A stretch of DNA of 64,000 bases from Streptomyces seoulensis (GCF_004328625.1 NZ_CP032229.1:1922001-1986000); one strand, 5' to 3'; positions 49,030 to 60,311 are shown, counted from the stretch's first letter. Translations and numbers: made by a program. Notes: generated by a model from the letters alone, not told the origin.

Positions 49030-50027
49030 GGCCCCACCCGTGCGCGGAGGTCCGAGAAGCGCCGGTCGCCGATGCCGTCCACCTGACGCAGTTCGTCCAC
49101 CGAGCGGAAACCGCCGTGCTGGGTGCGGTAGTCGATGATGCGCTGGGCCAGCACCGGTCCCACACCGGGCAGCGTGTCGAGCTGCTCCACCGTGGCCGTA
49201 CCGAGCGAGACCGGAGCCGACGGGCCCCCGCCGGCCGGTGCCACCGCACCCACCCCCACTCCCACCGGAGGCGGAGCACCCGACGCCCCCACCACGATCT
49301 GCTCCCCGTCCACCAGGAAACGCGCCCGGTTCAGCCCCTCCTCCCGCACCCCCGGCCGTACTCCCCCGGCAGCCTTCAGCGCGTCCGCCACCCGTGACCC
49401 CGACGGCAGCCGCCGAATGCCCGGATCACGCACCTTGCCGCTGACATCCACCACGATCTGCGCGCCCGGTGAAGCGGCCCCCCCGACGGAACCGGCGCCG
49501 GCCCCCGGCACCTCCGCCCCCTTCACCCGCGCCGGAGCCTCCCGCACCACCTGAGGCGCGCTCACGCTCTCCGTGCGCCCCGCCCAGAAGTGCTGGCCGG
49601 CAAGCACGGCCGCCAGCGCCAGCACCACCCCGAGTGCCACCACCCCCCGCCGCTCCACCCCGCACCGCGCCTGCACCCACATCGGCAACCGGTCCCGCAG
49701 CGCGAGCACGACCCGCTCCCGTCGGCCGGAATCGCCACCCAGAGCCCCCGCACCGTGGGCCCCCGCACCCGGACCCCGCACCCCGAGAACCCGCGCACCC
49801 CGAGCCCCCACGTCCAAGCCCCCCGGCGGCCCGCTCCCCGACTCCCCCGGAGCCTCACCGAACAACAGCCCGGCCCGCCGCCGCGCCTCCTCCCCCGGCA
49901 CCGGCGCACGATGCCGGCCGCGCGTCCGCTCGGTGGAACGCCGGTACCGCACACGGCTTTCGGAGGATGGCCCCCTGCCGGGACCGCTGGTCGGAGTGGC
50001 CGTACGAGTCAGTGATCGAAGTGTCAT
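49026..50027 (-). CDS. comEA: ComEA-like DNA-binding protein
   Basis: 333 residues. A long basic, disordered N-terminal half, one transmembrane span GVVALGVVLALAAVLAG near 130-150, an SLBB domain (IVVDVSGKVRDPGIRRLPSGSRVADAL) and a C-terminal helix-hairpin-helix pair (TATVEQLDTLPGVGPVLAQRIIDYR, VDGIGDRRFSDL). Receptor that hands DNA to ComEC. ATG 50027 is chosen over the ATG six codons upstream. Confidence 0.92.
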   Translation of the reverse strand: MTLRSLTRTATPTSGPGRGPSSESRVRYRRSTERTRGRHRAPVPGEEARRRAGLLFGEAPGESGSGPPGGLDVGARGARVLGVRGPGAGAHGAGALGGDSGRRERVVLALRDRLPMWVQARCGVERRGVVALGVVLALAAVLAGQHFWAGRTESVSAPQVVREAPARVKGAEVPGAGAGSVGGAASPGAQIVVDVSGKVRDPGIRRLPSGSRVADALKAAGGVRPGVREEGLNRARFLVDGEQIVVGASGAPPPVGVGVGAVAPAGGGPSAPVSLGTATVEQLDTLPGVGPVLAQRIIDYRTQHGGFRSVDELRQVDGIGDRRFSDLRARVGP

Positions 50028-50077
50028 GACCCGAGGATGGGACACCTCGCCAAAATTAGTGGATCTTGGTCAATTCC

Positions 50078-50104
50078 CGTGGAAAAGCCCACAGTTGTGG
50101 ATAA
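50078..50104. promoter_or_regulatory. DnaA-box-like pair upstream of comEA
   Basis: TGTGGATAA at 50096-50104 is the reverse complement of the consensus DnaA box TTATCCACA, and CGTGGAAAA at 50078-50086 is a near match (TTTTCCACG). Between comEA and degV. Only two boxes, so a regulatory or titration site rather than an origin. Confidence 0.4.
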
Positions 50105-50147
50105 CTCCGTCACTCACACGAGTGAGAGGGCGCCTCGCGGGTCCCCC

Positions 50148-50993
50148 CTACCGAGGCGAAACCACAACCCCCAGCAACCCCGGCCCCGTATGCGCCCCGA
50201 TCACCGCCCCCACCTCACTGACATGCAACTCTCCCAGCCGCGCAACCCGTTCACGCAGCCGATCCGCCAGCACCCCGGCCCGTTCCGGCGCGGACAGATG
50301 GTGCACGGCGATGTCCACCTCCGCACCCCCCGCCCGCTCCACCACGATCTCCTCCAGACGGGCGATCGCCTTCGACGCCGTACGCACCTTCTCCAGCAGT
50401 TCGATCCGGCCGTTCTCCAGCCGGAGCAGCGGCTTCACGGCGAGGGCGGAGCCGAGGAGGGCCTGGGCGGTGCCGATGCGGCCGCCCCGGCGGAGGTAGT
50501 CGAGGGTGTCGACGTAGAAGTGGGCGGAGGTGTCCGCGGCGCGTTTCTCGGCGGCCGTCACCGCGTCGTCGACCGTGCCGTCGCCCTCCGCGGCCTCGGC
50601 GGCGGACAGGGCGCAGAAGCCGAGGGCCATGGCGACCATGCCGGTGTCGACGACCCGGACCGGTACCGGGGCCTCGCGGGCGGCCAGTACGGCCGCGTCG
50701 TAGGTGCCGGACAGTTCGGCGGAGAGGTGCAGGGAGACGATGCCGTCGGCGCCCGTGTCCGCGAGCTCGCGGTAGGTGCGGGCGAACTCCTCGGGGCTGG
50801 GGCGGGAGGTGGTGACCGGGCGCCGCTTCTGGAGGGCCTGGGCCAGGGAGCGGGTGGAGATCTCGGTGCCCTCTTCGAGCGCCTGGTCGCCGAGGACCAC
50901 GGTCAGCGGCACCGAGGTGATGCCGTGGCGCTCCATCAGCCCCGGCGGCAAGTAGGCCGTTGAATCGGTGACGATAGCGACATGGCGGGACAT
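50148..50993 (-). CDS. DegV family fatty-acid-binding protein
   Basis: 281 residues, opens MSRHVAIVTDSTAYLPP; the DSTAYL and TSRPSPEEF signatures of DegV are present, with VVDTGMVAMALGFCALSAAEAA and the FYVDTLDYLRRGGRIG segment. Binds fatty acids for incorporation by acyl phosphate kinases (FakB-type). No fakA gene is nearby. Confidence 0.92.
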   Translation of the reverse strand: MSRHVAIVTDSTAYLPPGLMERHGITSVPLTVVLGDQALEEGTEISTRSLAQALQKRRPVTTSRPSPEEFARTYRELADTGADGIVSLHLSAELSGTYDAAVLAAREAPVPVRVVDTGMVAMALGFCALSAAEAAEGDGTVDDAVTAAEKRAADTSAHFYVDTLDYLRRGGRIGTAQALLGSALAVKPLLRLENGRIELLEKVRTASKAIARLEEIVVERAGGAEVDIAVHHLSAPERAGVLADRLRERVARLGELHVSEVGAVIGAHTGPGLLGVVVSPR

Positions 50994-51056
50994 GAGCTGG
51001 AGGTTACCTGGCGTAGTCCTGACACGGCAGTCCAGCCCCGGAGGAGGGTGCCGGCG

Positions 51057-51770
51057 TCAGGTGGTGCTCTCCGGGCGGGGCTTCTTCTGCCAGGGGTAGG
51101 TGGGCCGGGCGGTGGGCGGGGTGATGGCCTGGGCCTCCGGCTCCTGGGGCCAGGTCTGGCGGCGGGCGGCGGCCTCGTCCCCGGCGGCCGGGGCCTCGGG
51201 CCAGGGGGCGGTGGTCTGTGCCGTGGCGTGGGTCCAGTGCCGCAGGGCGCCCGCCTCGATGTCGATCTGGGAGCTGAGGGCGTCCAGGTCGTCCTCGGCG
51301 AAGCGGCTCGCGCGGTCGCGGGCGGCCCAGCGCAGGGAGTCGGCGGAGGCGGTGATGCGCTCGGTGCGGGTGCGCAGCTCGGGGAGGCGGGCGGTGAGCG
51401 TGGCCCGGTCGGGTTCGGACTCCAGGTGCCGCAGGACGACGTCCAGCTCGCGGCCGTGCACGCTGAGGCGCTCGAAGAGGCCGAGGGACTCGTTCAGCGA
51501 GGCGTCCTCGGCCGGGCCCGCGTTCAGGGCGTCCTGGGTAGAGCGCATGGAGGTGCGCAGGGTGAGCCTGAGCTGGGCGATCTCGCCTGCGGGGCCGGGG
51601 CGGGTGAGGGACTTGGCGCGCAGGGTGTGGTCCTCGACCGTGCGGCGGCCCTGGGCGATGGTGCGGTCCACGCTGCGTTTGGCGGCGCCGACCGCCTTCA
51701 CCGTGGCGTAGGTGCCGAGGACGACGAGCAGCACGAAGAGCACGGCGAACACGGTAATCACTGCTTCCAT
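51057..51770 (-). CDS. Membrane-anchored hypothetical protein
   Basis: 237 residues. An N-terminal span (about 4-22, ITVFAVLFVLLVVLGTYA), then a mostly helical region to about 175 with heptad-like leucines (LRLTLRTSMRSTQDAL, LGLFERLSVHGRELDVVLRHLE), and a Pro/Ala-rich tail. Probable cytoplasmic coiled-coil anchored in the membrane. No family recognised. It lies between leuS and degV on the same strand, 69 bases from the leuS terminator. Confidence 0.75.
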   Translation of the reverse strand: MEAVITVFAVLFVLLVVLGTYATVKAVGAAKRSVDRTIAQGRRTVEDHTLRAKSLTRPGPAGEIAQLRLTLRTSMRSTQDALNAGPAEDASLNESLGLFERLSVHGRELDVVLRHLESEPDRATLTARLPELRTRTERITASADSLRWAARDRASRFAEDDLDALSSQIDIEAGALRHWTHATAQTTAPWPEAPAAGDEAAARRQTWPQEPEAQAITPPTARPTYPWQKKPRPESTT

Positions 51771-51838
51771 GACCGTTCCTCCTCAGGGCGCGGGCCGCGA
51801 GCCGCCTCGCGCTTCACCGTCTCCACGGTAAACGCAGC

Positions 51839-51877
51839 GGGCAGGCCCCGGGTTCCACCGGAACCCGGAACCTGCCC
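51839..51877 (-). terminator. leuS terminator
   Basis: GGGCAGG-CC-CCGGGTTCC paired with GGAACCCGG-AA-CCTGCCC around a 3-base loop, 78 bases beyond the leuS stop; no U-tract. Confidence 0.75.
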
Positions 51878-51954
51878 GTAGGGGATCACCCCGACACCCG
51901 CCCCGGCACCCAAGGCACCGGCCGCACATCAGCCACCCGGCCGAGGAAAACCCC

Positions 51955-54852
<2,898 letters not shown>

Positions 54853-54892
54853 GATCCTCAAAGCTCCATCGATCGTCTCTGCCCGCGGAAAC

Positions 54893-54960
54893 GAAAAAGC
54901 CCCTCACACAGGAGGGGACGCCGCGCCGATGCCGACCGCCCGGTGCGACCGGTGGTCGGT
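54893..54960 (-). terminator. leuS attenuator
   Basis: Intrinsic terminator: CCCCTC-6 bases-GAGGGG (54900-54905 with 54912-54917) followed on the minus strand by CTTTTT. Just upstream, CCGACC...GGTCGG forms an alternative stem near 54933-54960. Together with the leader peptide this fits transcription attenuation. Confidence 0.85.
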
Positions 54961-54965
54961 ACTGA

Positions 54966-55004
54966 TCAGCGCGGCTCGCTAAGCAGAAGGCGTACAGCAC
55001 GCAT
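54966..55004 (-). CDS. leuS leader peptide (12 aa, three Leu codons)
   Basis: Encodes MRAVRLLLSEPR then TGA. Leucine codons CTT CTG CTT at residues 6-8 are followed within 50-80 bases by a terminator. A ribosome stalled there would favour read-through into leuS when charged tRNA-Leu is low. Confidence 0.8.
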   Translation of the reverse strand: MRAVRLLLSEPR

Positions 55005-55254
55005 GGCGCTAGGGTACCGCAGCCCTTGAGCAAGCCGCGACGCGCGTGCGTATGCAGGTGAGACATGTCCGTACGGCCGCCAGATCTGAATCCGGGTCAA
55101 GGATTACTTCGCGTAACAGTCACTAAGGGACGACGCCGCAGGTGATTCGTCCTTTGATAACAACGCAATAACTCAAACCTCGTACTGATCGGTATGGCTC
55201 CACCTAGAGTTCGGCAGCGGGACCGCCTTCCCGAAACTGCTCGGAGTTGCCCCC

Positions 55255-56460
55255 ATGAACCCTCGTCGTAGTAACAGCTCGCTCCCCAAGCCCGGCCGGT
55301 CGGCCTATGGGGTGGCGTCCGCTGTCGTCCTGCTCCTCATACCGGTGGTCGTGCTGGTGGGAGGCAGTCAGTTCCAAGAGTTCCTGAACTTCGGCGCGGG
55401 CGTCCTCTCCCTCGTCTCGCTGAGCTGCTCGGTCATCTGGGGCCTGGTCGCCCAGGACCGGGTGCTGCTCAACACGCGCCAGCGGATCATCGGCCAGGCG
55501 GTGCACCGGACGACGGCGGTCGCCTCGATCGCGTTCCTGCTGCTGCACATCACCACCAAGATCGCGCTGGACCACACCCAGCTGATCGCGGCCCTCGTCC
55601 CCTTCTCCCTCGGCGTCACCGGCAGCGGCGGTCTGATCGGCCTGGGCTCGCTGGCCGGCCTGCTGATGGTCTTCGTCGGCGTCACCGGCGCCCTGCGCAG
55701 CAACTTCGCCACCCCGGCCCCCGTGGCCGCCCGCTGGCGCGCGATGCACATGCTGGCCTACCCGGCGTGGTGCGCGGCCCTGGTGCACGGGCTGTACGCG
55801 GGCCGCCAGGCCAAGCCCGTTTTCGTGATCCTCTACGGCCTCTCCCTGCTCGGCGTGATGGCCGGCCTGGCGCTGCGCGCCGCTCCCCGCCCGGTCAAGC
55901 GCCGGCTCGCCGACAACCTGGTCGGCCTCTTCGGCGGCGGCGACCCCTCGGACCTGGACCGCCTGGAGGCGAGCCGGAGCCGCCGCGACGAGCCCGGCTT
56001 CGACAACCGCCGTGAGCCCCGCCGCGAACCCCGCCGCGCCCCCGAGACCCCCTCCGGCCCGCTGTACCAGTCCCCGGCCGCCGCCGCGCCGGACCCCGGC
56101 TTCGCCGCCGCCTACCGCACCGCGGGCGGGCCGGACACCGCCCGACAGCCGGTGAACACCACCGCCCAGGCGTCGAGCTGGCCGGTGCCGTCCCCGCCCC
56201 CGGTCGGCGAGGCCCCGCCCTCCTCCTACGACCCGCTCCAGGACACCGGATACAACATCCCCGCCTATGGCAATCCGGGCACCCCCGGATACGGCGGAAG
56301 TGATGTGTACAACACCGGTGAGACGAACGCCCGCTACGGGACGTACAACTCCTCCGACACGTTCAACAGCGGTCCCGCCTCTGAAGCGACCCCCGGCGCC
56401 GGATACGACGCGCCGGGTTCGGGCGAGCCCTGGAACACGCCTTCCGGAGGCCATAGGTGA
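55255..56460 (+). CDS. Membrane haem-type (ferric-reductase-like) protein
   Basis: 401 residues. Residues 1-205 hold about five spans with two histidine pairs, H84/H98 and H165/H178, matching the HX13H-type spacing that binds two haems in ferric-reductase/NOX-like cores. There is no FAD or NAD domain. Residues about 210-401 are a disordered tail rich in Pro, Gly, Tyr and Asn. It overlaps the next gene by GTGA, so the two act together: an electron donor/acceptor partner is likely. An AT-rich promoter region precedes it. Confidence 0.8.
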   Translation: MNPRRSNSSLPKPGRSAYGVASAVVLLLIPVVVLVGGSQFQEFLNFGAGVLSLVSLSCSVIWGLVAQDRVLLNTRQRIIGQAVHRTTAVASIAFLLLHITTKIALDHTQLIAALVPFSLGVTGSGGLIGLGSLAGLLMVFVGVTGALRSNFATPAPVAARWRAMHMLAYPAWCAALVHGLYAGRQAKPVFVILYGLSLLGVMAGLALRAAPRPVKRRLADNLVGLFGGGDPSDLDRLEASRSRRDEPGFDNRREPRREPRRAPETPSGPLYQSPAAAAPDPGFAAAYRTAGGPDTARQPVNTTAQASSWPVPSPPPVGEAPPSSYDPLQDTGYNIPAYGNPGTPGYGGSDVYNTGETNARYGTYNSSDTFNSGPASEATPGAGYDAPGSGEPWNTPSGGHR

Positions 56461-58067
56461 ACGAGGCCCTTCCCGACGTCCCCGAGGTCCGCGTGGTCGG
56501 ACTTCCCCAGCTCACGTCGGGTTTCGACCTTGTGGAACGGCTCGACCTGCCCATGCATCTGAAGGTGCACGGGCCGCTCGAGCCGCTCGGCGGTGAGCAG
56601 CTCGCGCAGCTCGCCGAGAAGATCCATCTCAAGGGGCGCGGCGGCGCGGGTTTCCCCTTCCACAAGAAACTCCGCTCGGTCGCCGAGTCGGCGATCAAGA
56701 AGGGGGTACGCCCGGTCGTCGTGGTCAACGGCAGCGAGGACGAGCCGGCCTGCCGCAAGGACACGGTGCTGATCAACCGTGCCCCGCACCTCATCCTGGA
56801 CGGCGCGCTGCTGTGCGCCGAGGCGATGGGGGCGCGCACGCTGGTGATCGGCGTGACCCGCGAGTCCACCCAGCGCTCGATGGAGGCGGCCCTCGCCGAG
56901 CGCGGCCTGAGCAACTCGCGCCGCTCGGCCCTGCGCGCCTGGGTGCAGCGCAACCCGGTCCGCATGGTGACCGGGGCCGCCGCCTCCCTGATCCGCTCGG
57001 TGGACGGCGGCCCGGCGATCCCGCCCGGCCGGAAGATCAGCGCCTCGCAGAGCGGCGTCGGCGGCGTCCCCACCCTGCTCTCCAACGCGGAGACCTTCGC
57101 CCAGCTGGCCATCGCCGCCCGCATCGGCCCCGAGCGCTACGGCAACACCGGCCTGTACGACGAGCCGGGCACGGTGATGCTGACGGTGTCCGGCGCGGTG
57201 GCTCGCCCGATGGTGATCGAGGCCCCCACCGGCGTACCCCTGCGGTACATCCTCCAGCTGGCCGGTGCCCCGCCGGTGCCGCAGGGCGTGCTGACCGGCG
57301 GCTACCACGGCAAGTGGATCGACGCGGCGACGGTGAACGAGGCGGTCGTCTCCCGCAACTCGCTGGACGCGGTGGGCGGCGCGCTGGGCGCGGGCGCGAT
57401 CCTGCCGATCAGTCAGGAGACGTGTCCGCTGGGCGAGTCGCTGCGGGTGGCGCAGTGGCTGGCCGATGAGAGCGCCGGGCAGTGCGGCCCGTGCTACCTC
57501 GGGCTGCCCGCCGCCGCGCGGGGCATGGAGGACATCATCAACGGCGGCGGCCCGGCCGCGCTGGAGGCGCTGAAGCAGGTCGCCAAGAACGTGAAGCGGC
57601 GCGGGGCGTGTTCGCACCCGGACGGCTCGGCGATGTTCCTGGAGTCGACCATCAAGGCGTTCACGGACGACCTGGCCGCCCATGTCCTCGGCAACGGCTG
57701 CGGACGCCCCGTGGAGGGCGTGCTGCCACTGTTCGAGGACGGCAAACTCCCCGCCGGCATCACGGGTGGCGCGGCGCCGGAGGAGTCCGGGGGCAGCCGC
57801 CAGAAGATCTACGTGGACTGGACGCTGTGCCGGGGCCACGGGCTCTGCGCGGACATCCTCCCGGAGGTCTTCGAGCTGGGCGCGGACGGTTTCCCGACGG
57901 TCGCCCAGGCCCAGGTCCCGCGCTACGCGGAGGCGAAGGCGCTGCGCGCGGTACGCCGCTGCCCGGCGCTCGCGCTGCGCATCGAGGAGGACACCCGGGG
58001 CCAGGCGCCCGCCCGGAACCTCCCGGTGGTCTCCCAGGGCCGGGGACGGCGCGCGCTGGGCCGCTGA
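56457..58067 (+). CDS. NuoF-like flavoprotein fused to a 3Fe-4S ferredoxin
   Basis: 536 residues. NuoF-type FMN/NADH domain: GRGGAGFPF (60-67) and NGSEDEPACRKD (91-102). SLBB-like centre. Iron-sulfur region with CGPC (343-346) and a further Cys near 385; the third Cys of the normal CxxCxxC is missing. C-terminal ferredoxin (about 450-520) with CRGHGLC then RRCPALA, the three-cysteine pattern of [3Fe-4S] ferredoxins. GTG start overlaps the membrane haem gene. Probably moves electrons from NAD(P)H to the membrane protein. Confidence 0.88.
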   Translation: MNEALPDVPEVRVVGLPQLTSGFDLVERLDLPMHLKVHGPLEPLGGEQLAQLAEKIHLKGRGGAGFPFHKKLRSVAESAIKKGVRPVVVVNGSEDEPACRKDTVLINRAPHLILDGALLCAEAMGARTLVIGVTRESTQRSMEAALAERGLSNSRRSALRAWVQRNPVRMVTGAAASLIRSVDGGPAIPPGRKISASQSGVGGVPTLLSNAETFAQLAIAARIGPERYGNTGLYDEPGTVMLTVSGAVARPMVIEAPTGVPLRYILQLAGAPPVPQGVLTGGYHGKWIDAATVNEAVVSRNSLDAVGGALGAGAILPISQETCPLGESLRVAQWLADESAGQCGPCYLGLPAAARGMEDIINGGGPAALEALKQVAKNVKRRGACSHPDGSAMFLESTIKAFTDDLAAHVLGNGCGRPVEGVLPLFEDGKLPAGITGGAAPEESGGSRQKIYVDWTLCRGHGLCADILPEVFELGADGFPTVAQAQVPRYAEAKALRAVRRCPALALRIEEDTRGQAPARNLPVVSQGRGRRALGR

Positions 58068-58085
58068 CCCGAGTCGTCAACACGA

Positions 58086-58120
58086 CGAAGGCGGACCGTC
58101 TTTACGACGGTCCGCCTTCG
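58086..58120. terminator. Bidirectional terminator after NuoF-fusion / tRNA-Ala
   Basis: Perfect 15-bp stem CGAAGGCGGACCGTC / its complement with a 5-base loop; lies between the convergent NuoF-fusion and tRNA-Ala genes. Confidence 0.85.
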
Positions 58121-58127
58121 CCTTCTG

Positions 58128-58200
58128 TGGAGCTAAGGAGAATTGAACTCCTGACCTCCTGCATGCCATGCAGGCGCTCTACCAACTGAGCTATAGCCCC
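58128..58200 (-). tRNA. tRNA-Ala (GGC anticodon), copy 1
   Basis: 73 bases with encoded CCA. Acceptor GGGGCTA / TAGCTCC, D-arm AGCTCAGTTGGTAGAGC, anticodon loop ATGGCAT, T-arm AGGAGTTCAATTCTCCT. Canonical in every arm. Identical to copy 2. Confidence 0.97.
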
Positions 58201-58305
58201 TTGTTGTTTTCCGCCCGGTTTCCCCGGCGGCGATGCCAACATTACACGGACCCCGGGGTGGAACACCAAATCGGTTCCGCAATGTCCGTTATGCCGCGAT
58301 GCCCG

Positions 58306-58539
58306 CTATGCGGTCACGAAGGAGTAGAACCGCTTGAGCGTGCAGTGCTCCTCCAGCAGCCGGCCGTAGATCGGCTCCCCCTCGAGTTCGCGGTACGTCT
58401 CGATGGGGTCGCCCTTTATGATCAGCGCCCGTGCGCATTCCTCGCACCAGTACTGGTAGTCGGGGTTGATCGGCTCCATGTCGCGCACGATCGGGGTGCC
58501 GCTCCCGCACCAGTCGCACTTCCGCCTGTGTGCACCCAT
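58306..58539 (-). CDS. Small zinc-ribbon protein
   Basis: 77 residues with two CxxC pairs: CDWC (8-11) and CEEC (32-35), followed by a helical tail with EHCTLKRFYSFVTA. GGAG lies 7 bases before the ATG. Similar short proteins occur in many Streptomyces; the function is unknown. It sits between two identical tRNA-Ala genes. Confidence 0.8.
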   Translation of the reverse strand: MGAHRRKCDWCGSGTPIVRDMEPINPDYQYWCEECARALIIKGDPIETYRELEGEPIYGRLLEEHCTLKRFYSFVTA

Positions 58540-58860
58540 CGCTCAGCTCCAGCTGTGGCCAGGGGCCACGTGCGCGGAACCTCCAAGGATGCTCGCAGGC
58601 ATCGCCACTCCCTCCCGTCGGGCCGAGCCCCCTTCCGGCCGTCTGATTCTGCCACGGCCGGGCCTGCACGGTCAGCGACGCCTCAGTACCGGTCCGGACA
58701 CGGTCGCCCCCGGGCGAAGACCGTTCGCAGAGGTATACGACCATGGAACGCGAACGACTCAAGTGAACGGCCCGAGCGGGGGGAAGCAGAAGATCCCGCC
58801 CCTCGAAGGGACGGGATCTTCATCACCGATCTCTGATCACTCACCAGGAGTGTCGATCTG
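58540..58860. other. 321-base gap upstream of zinc-ribbon gene
   Basis: No gene recognised. It holds the ribosome site of the zinc-ribbon gene and, at its right end, the terminator of tRNA-Ala copy 2. Short frames here are shadows of low quality. Confidence 0.5.
58789..58821 (-). terminator. tRNA-Ala copy 2 terminator
   Basis: GAAGATCCCG / CGGGATCTTC with a 13-base loop, 40 bases after the tRNA 3' end on the minus strand. Confidence 0.8.
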
Positions 58861-58933
58861 TGGAGCTAAGGAGAATTGAACTCCTGACCTCCTGCATGCC
58901 ATGCAGGCGCTCTACCAACTGAGCTATAGCCCC
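58861..58933 (-). tRNA. tRNA-Ala (GGC anticodon), copy 2
   Basis: 73 bases with encoded CCA, identical in all positions to copy 1 at 58128-58200. The two copies are 660 bases apart, each with its own terminator. Confidence 0.97.
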
Positions 58934-59039
58934 TCGCGTTCTTCCCGCTCCGCGGGCCGAACAAGAAGAACTTTAGCCTGTGACCTGCCGGAAAGTGAAA
59001 TCCGGGTCCCGGGCCCCGGCCGGCGGGCTTCGGCGTGGC

Positions 59040-59708
59040 TCAGTCGTCGTCGCCGAGGACCGGCTCGGGCAGGGTGCCCGCGTTGTGCTCCAGCAGCCGC
59101 CAGCCCCGGGCGCCCTCGCCGAGCACCGACCAGCAGCAGTTGGTCAGGCCGCCGAGGCTCTCCCAGTGGTGCGACTCCAGGCCGAGCAGGCGGCCGATGG
59201 TCGTACGGATGGTGCCGCCGTGGCTGACCACCACGAGGGTGCCGTCCTCGGGCAGCTTCTCCGTGTGCCGCAGCACCACGGGGGCGGCCCGGTCGGCGAC
59301 CTCGGTCTCCAGCTCGCCACCGCCGCGCCGGACCGGCTCGCCGCGCTTCCAGGCCGCGTAGTCGTCGCCGAACCTGGCGATGATCTCCTGGTGCGTCAGG
59401 CCCTGCCAGACACCCGCGTAGGTCTCGCGCAGCGCCTCGTCGCGCTCGACGTCGAGGCCGGTCAGGCCGGCCAGCTCGTCGGCCGTGTCCGAGGCGCGCT
59501 TCAGGTCCGAGGCGATGATCGCGTCCGGGCGCAGCGAGGCGAGCTGCCGGGCGGCCCGGCGGGCCTGGGCGATGCCGGTCTCCGTCAGCTCGACGTCCGT
59601 GGTGCCCTGGAAGCGGCGTTCGACGTTCCACGCGGTCTGGCCGTGCCGCCACAGGATGATGCGGCGGCCCCGGCCCGTGCTGTCGGTCACCTCACCGGTG
59701 GCGCTCAT
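59040..59708 (-). CDS. Histidine phosphatase (phosphoglycerate-mutase fold)
   Basis: 222 residues. RHG (21-23) with QTAWN, and VVVSHGGTIR near 160-169. Probably a sugar or cofactor phosphate phosphatase. The start shares one base with the rsfS stop (TGATG), so it is co-translated with rsfS. Confidence 0.9.
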   Translation of the reverse strand: MSATGEVTDSTGRGRRIILWRHGQTAWNVERRFQGTTDVELTETGIAQARRAARQLASLRPDAIIASDLKRASDTADELAGLTGLDVERDEALRETYAGVWQGLTHQEIIARFGDDYAAWKRGEPVRRGGGELETEVADRAAPVVLRHTEKLPEDGTLVVVSHGGTIRTTIGRLLGLESHHWESLGGLTNCCWSVLGEGARGWRLLEHNAGTLPEPVLGDDD

Positions 59709-60151
59709 CAGCGCTCCTGGCCGGGCTCGTCACCGGCCTCGTCCGCGTGCAGCTTGGCGTGCTCCTCGGCCTTGCCCCGGGTGGCGCGGGCCTCCTCGGG
59801 CAGCTCCAGCTCGGGGCAGTCCTTCCACAGGCGCTCCAGGGCGTAGAAGACGCGCTCCTCGCTGTGCTGGACGTGGACGACGATGTCGACGTAGTCCAGC
59901 AGGATCCAGCGGGACTCGCGGTCGCCCTCGCGGCGGACGGGCTTGGCGCCGAGCTCCTTCTGCAGGCGCTCCTCGATCTCGTCGACGATCGCCCGGACCT
60001 GGCGGTCGTTGGGGGCGGAGGCCAGCAGGAACGCGTCCGTGATCGACAGCACGTCGCTGACGTCGTAGGCGATGACGTCGTGGGCGAGCTTGTCGGCGGC
60101 CGCCTGGGCGGCGGTGTTGATGAGTTCGAGGGAACGGTCGGTGGCGGTCAC
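59708..60151 (-). CDS. rsfS: Ribosome silencing factor RsfS
   Basis: 147 residues. Family core DVLSITDAFLLASAPNDRQVRAIVDEIEE and ESRWILLDYVDIVVHV. It binds ribosomal protein L14 and blocks subunit joining in nutrient limitation. Typically near nadD, as here, with an LCP-like gene between them. Confidence 0.94.
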   Translation of the reverse strand: MTATDRSLELINTAAQAAADKLAHDVIAYDVSDVLSITDAFLLASAPNDRQVRAIVDEIEERLQKELGAKPVRREGDRESRWILLDYVDIVVHVQHSEERVFYALERLWKDCPELELPEEARATRGKAEEHAKLHADEAGDEPGQER

Positions 60152-60267
60152 TGTGCGGCTTTCGTTCGAGGACGGGGTGCTGTTGCGAAGACTGGGGCGG
60201 GCCGCCGGGCGCGGGGCGCGTTTTCCGGAGGCACCGGGACTCCAAGGGTCTCACGCGCGGCCGGGCC

Positions 60268-60299
60268 CACCCCACGTGTTCCGGTGCTCACGTGGGGTG
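60268..60299 (-). terminator. Terminator after LCP-like gene
   Basis: Perfect 11-bp stem CACCCCACGTG / CACGTGGGGTG, 10-base loop, 12 bases beyond the LCP-like stop. Confidence 0.75.
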
Positions 60300-60311
60300 T
60301 GCCGCGCGGTT

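Noticed and set aside
54893..55004. T-box riboswitch before leuS
   Set aside because: No T-box consensus or specifier-loop structure; a leucine-codon leader peptide explains the terminator better.
58168..58836. 222-codon plus frame across tRNA-Ala and the zinc-ribbon gene
   Set aside because: Would read through a tRNA gene and antisense to a better-supported gene.
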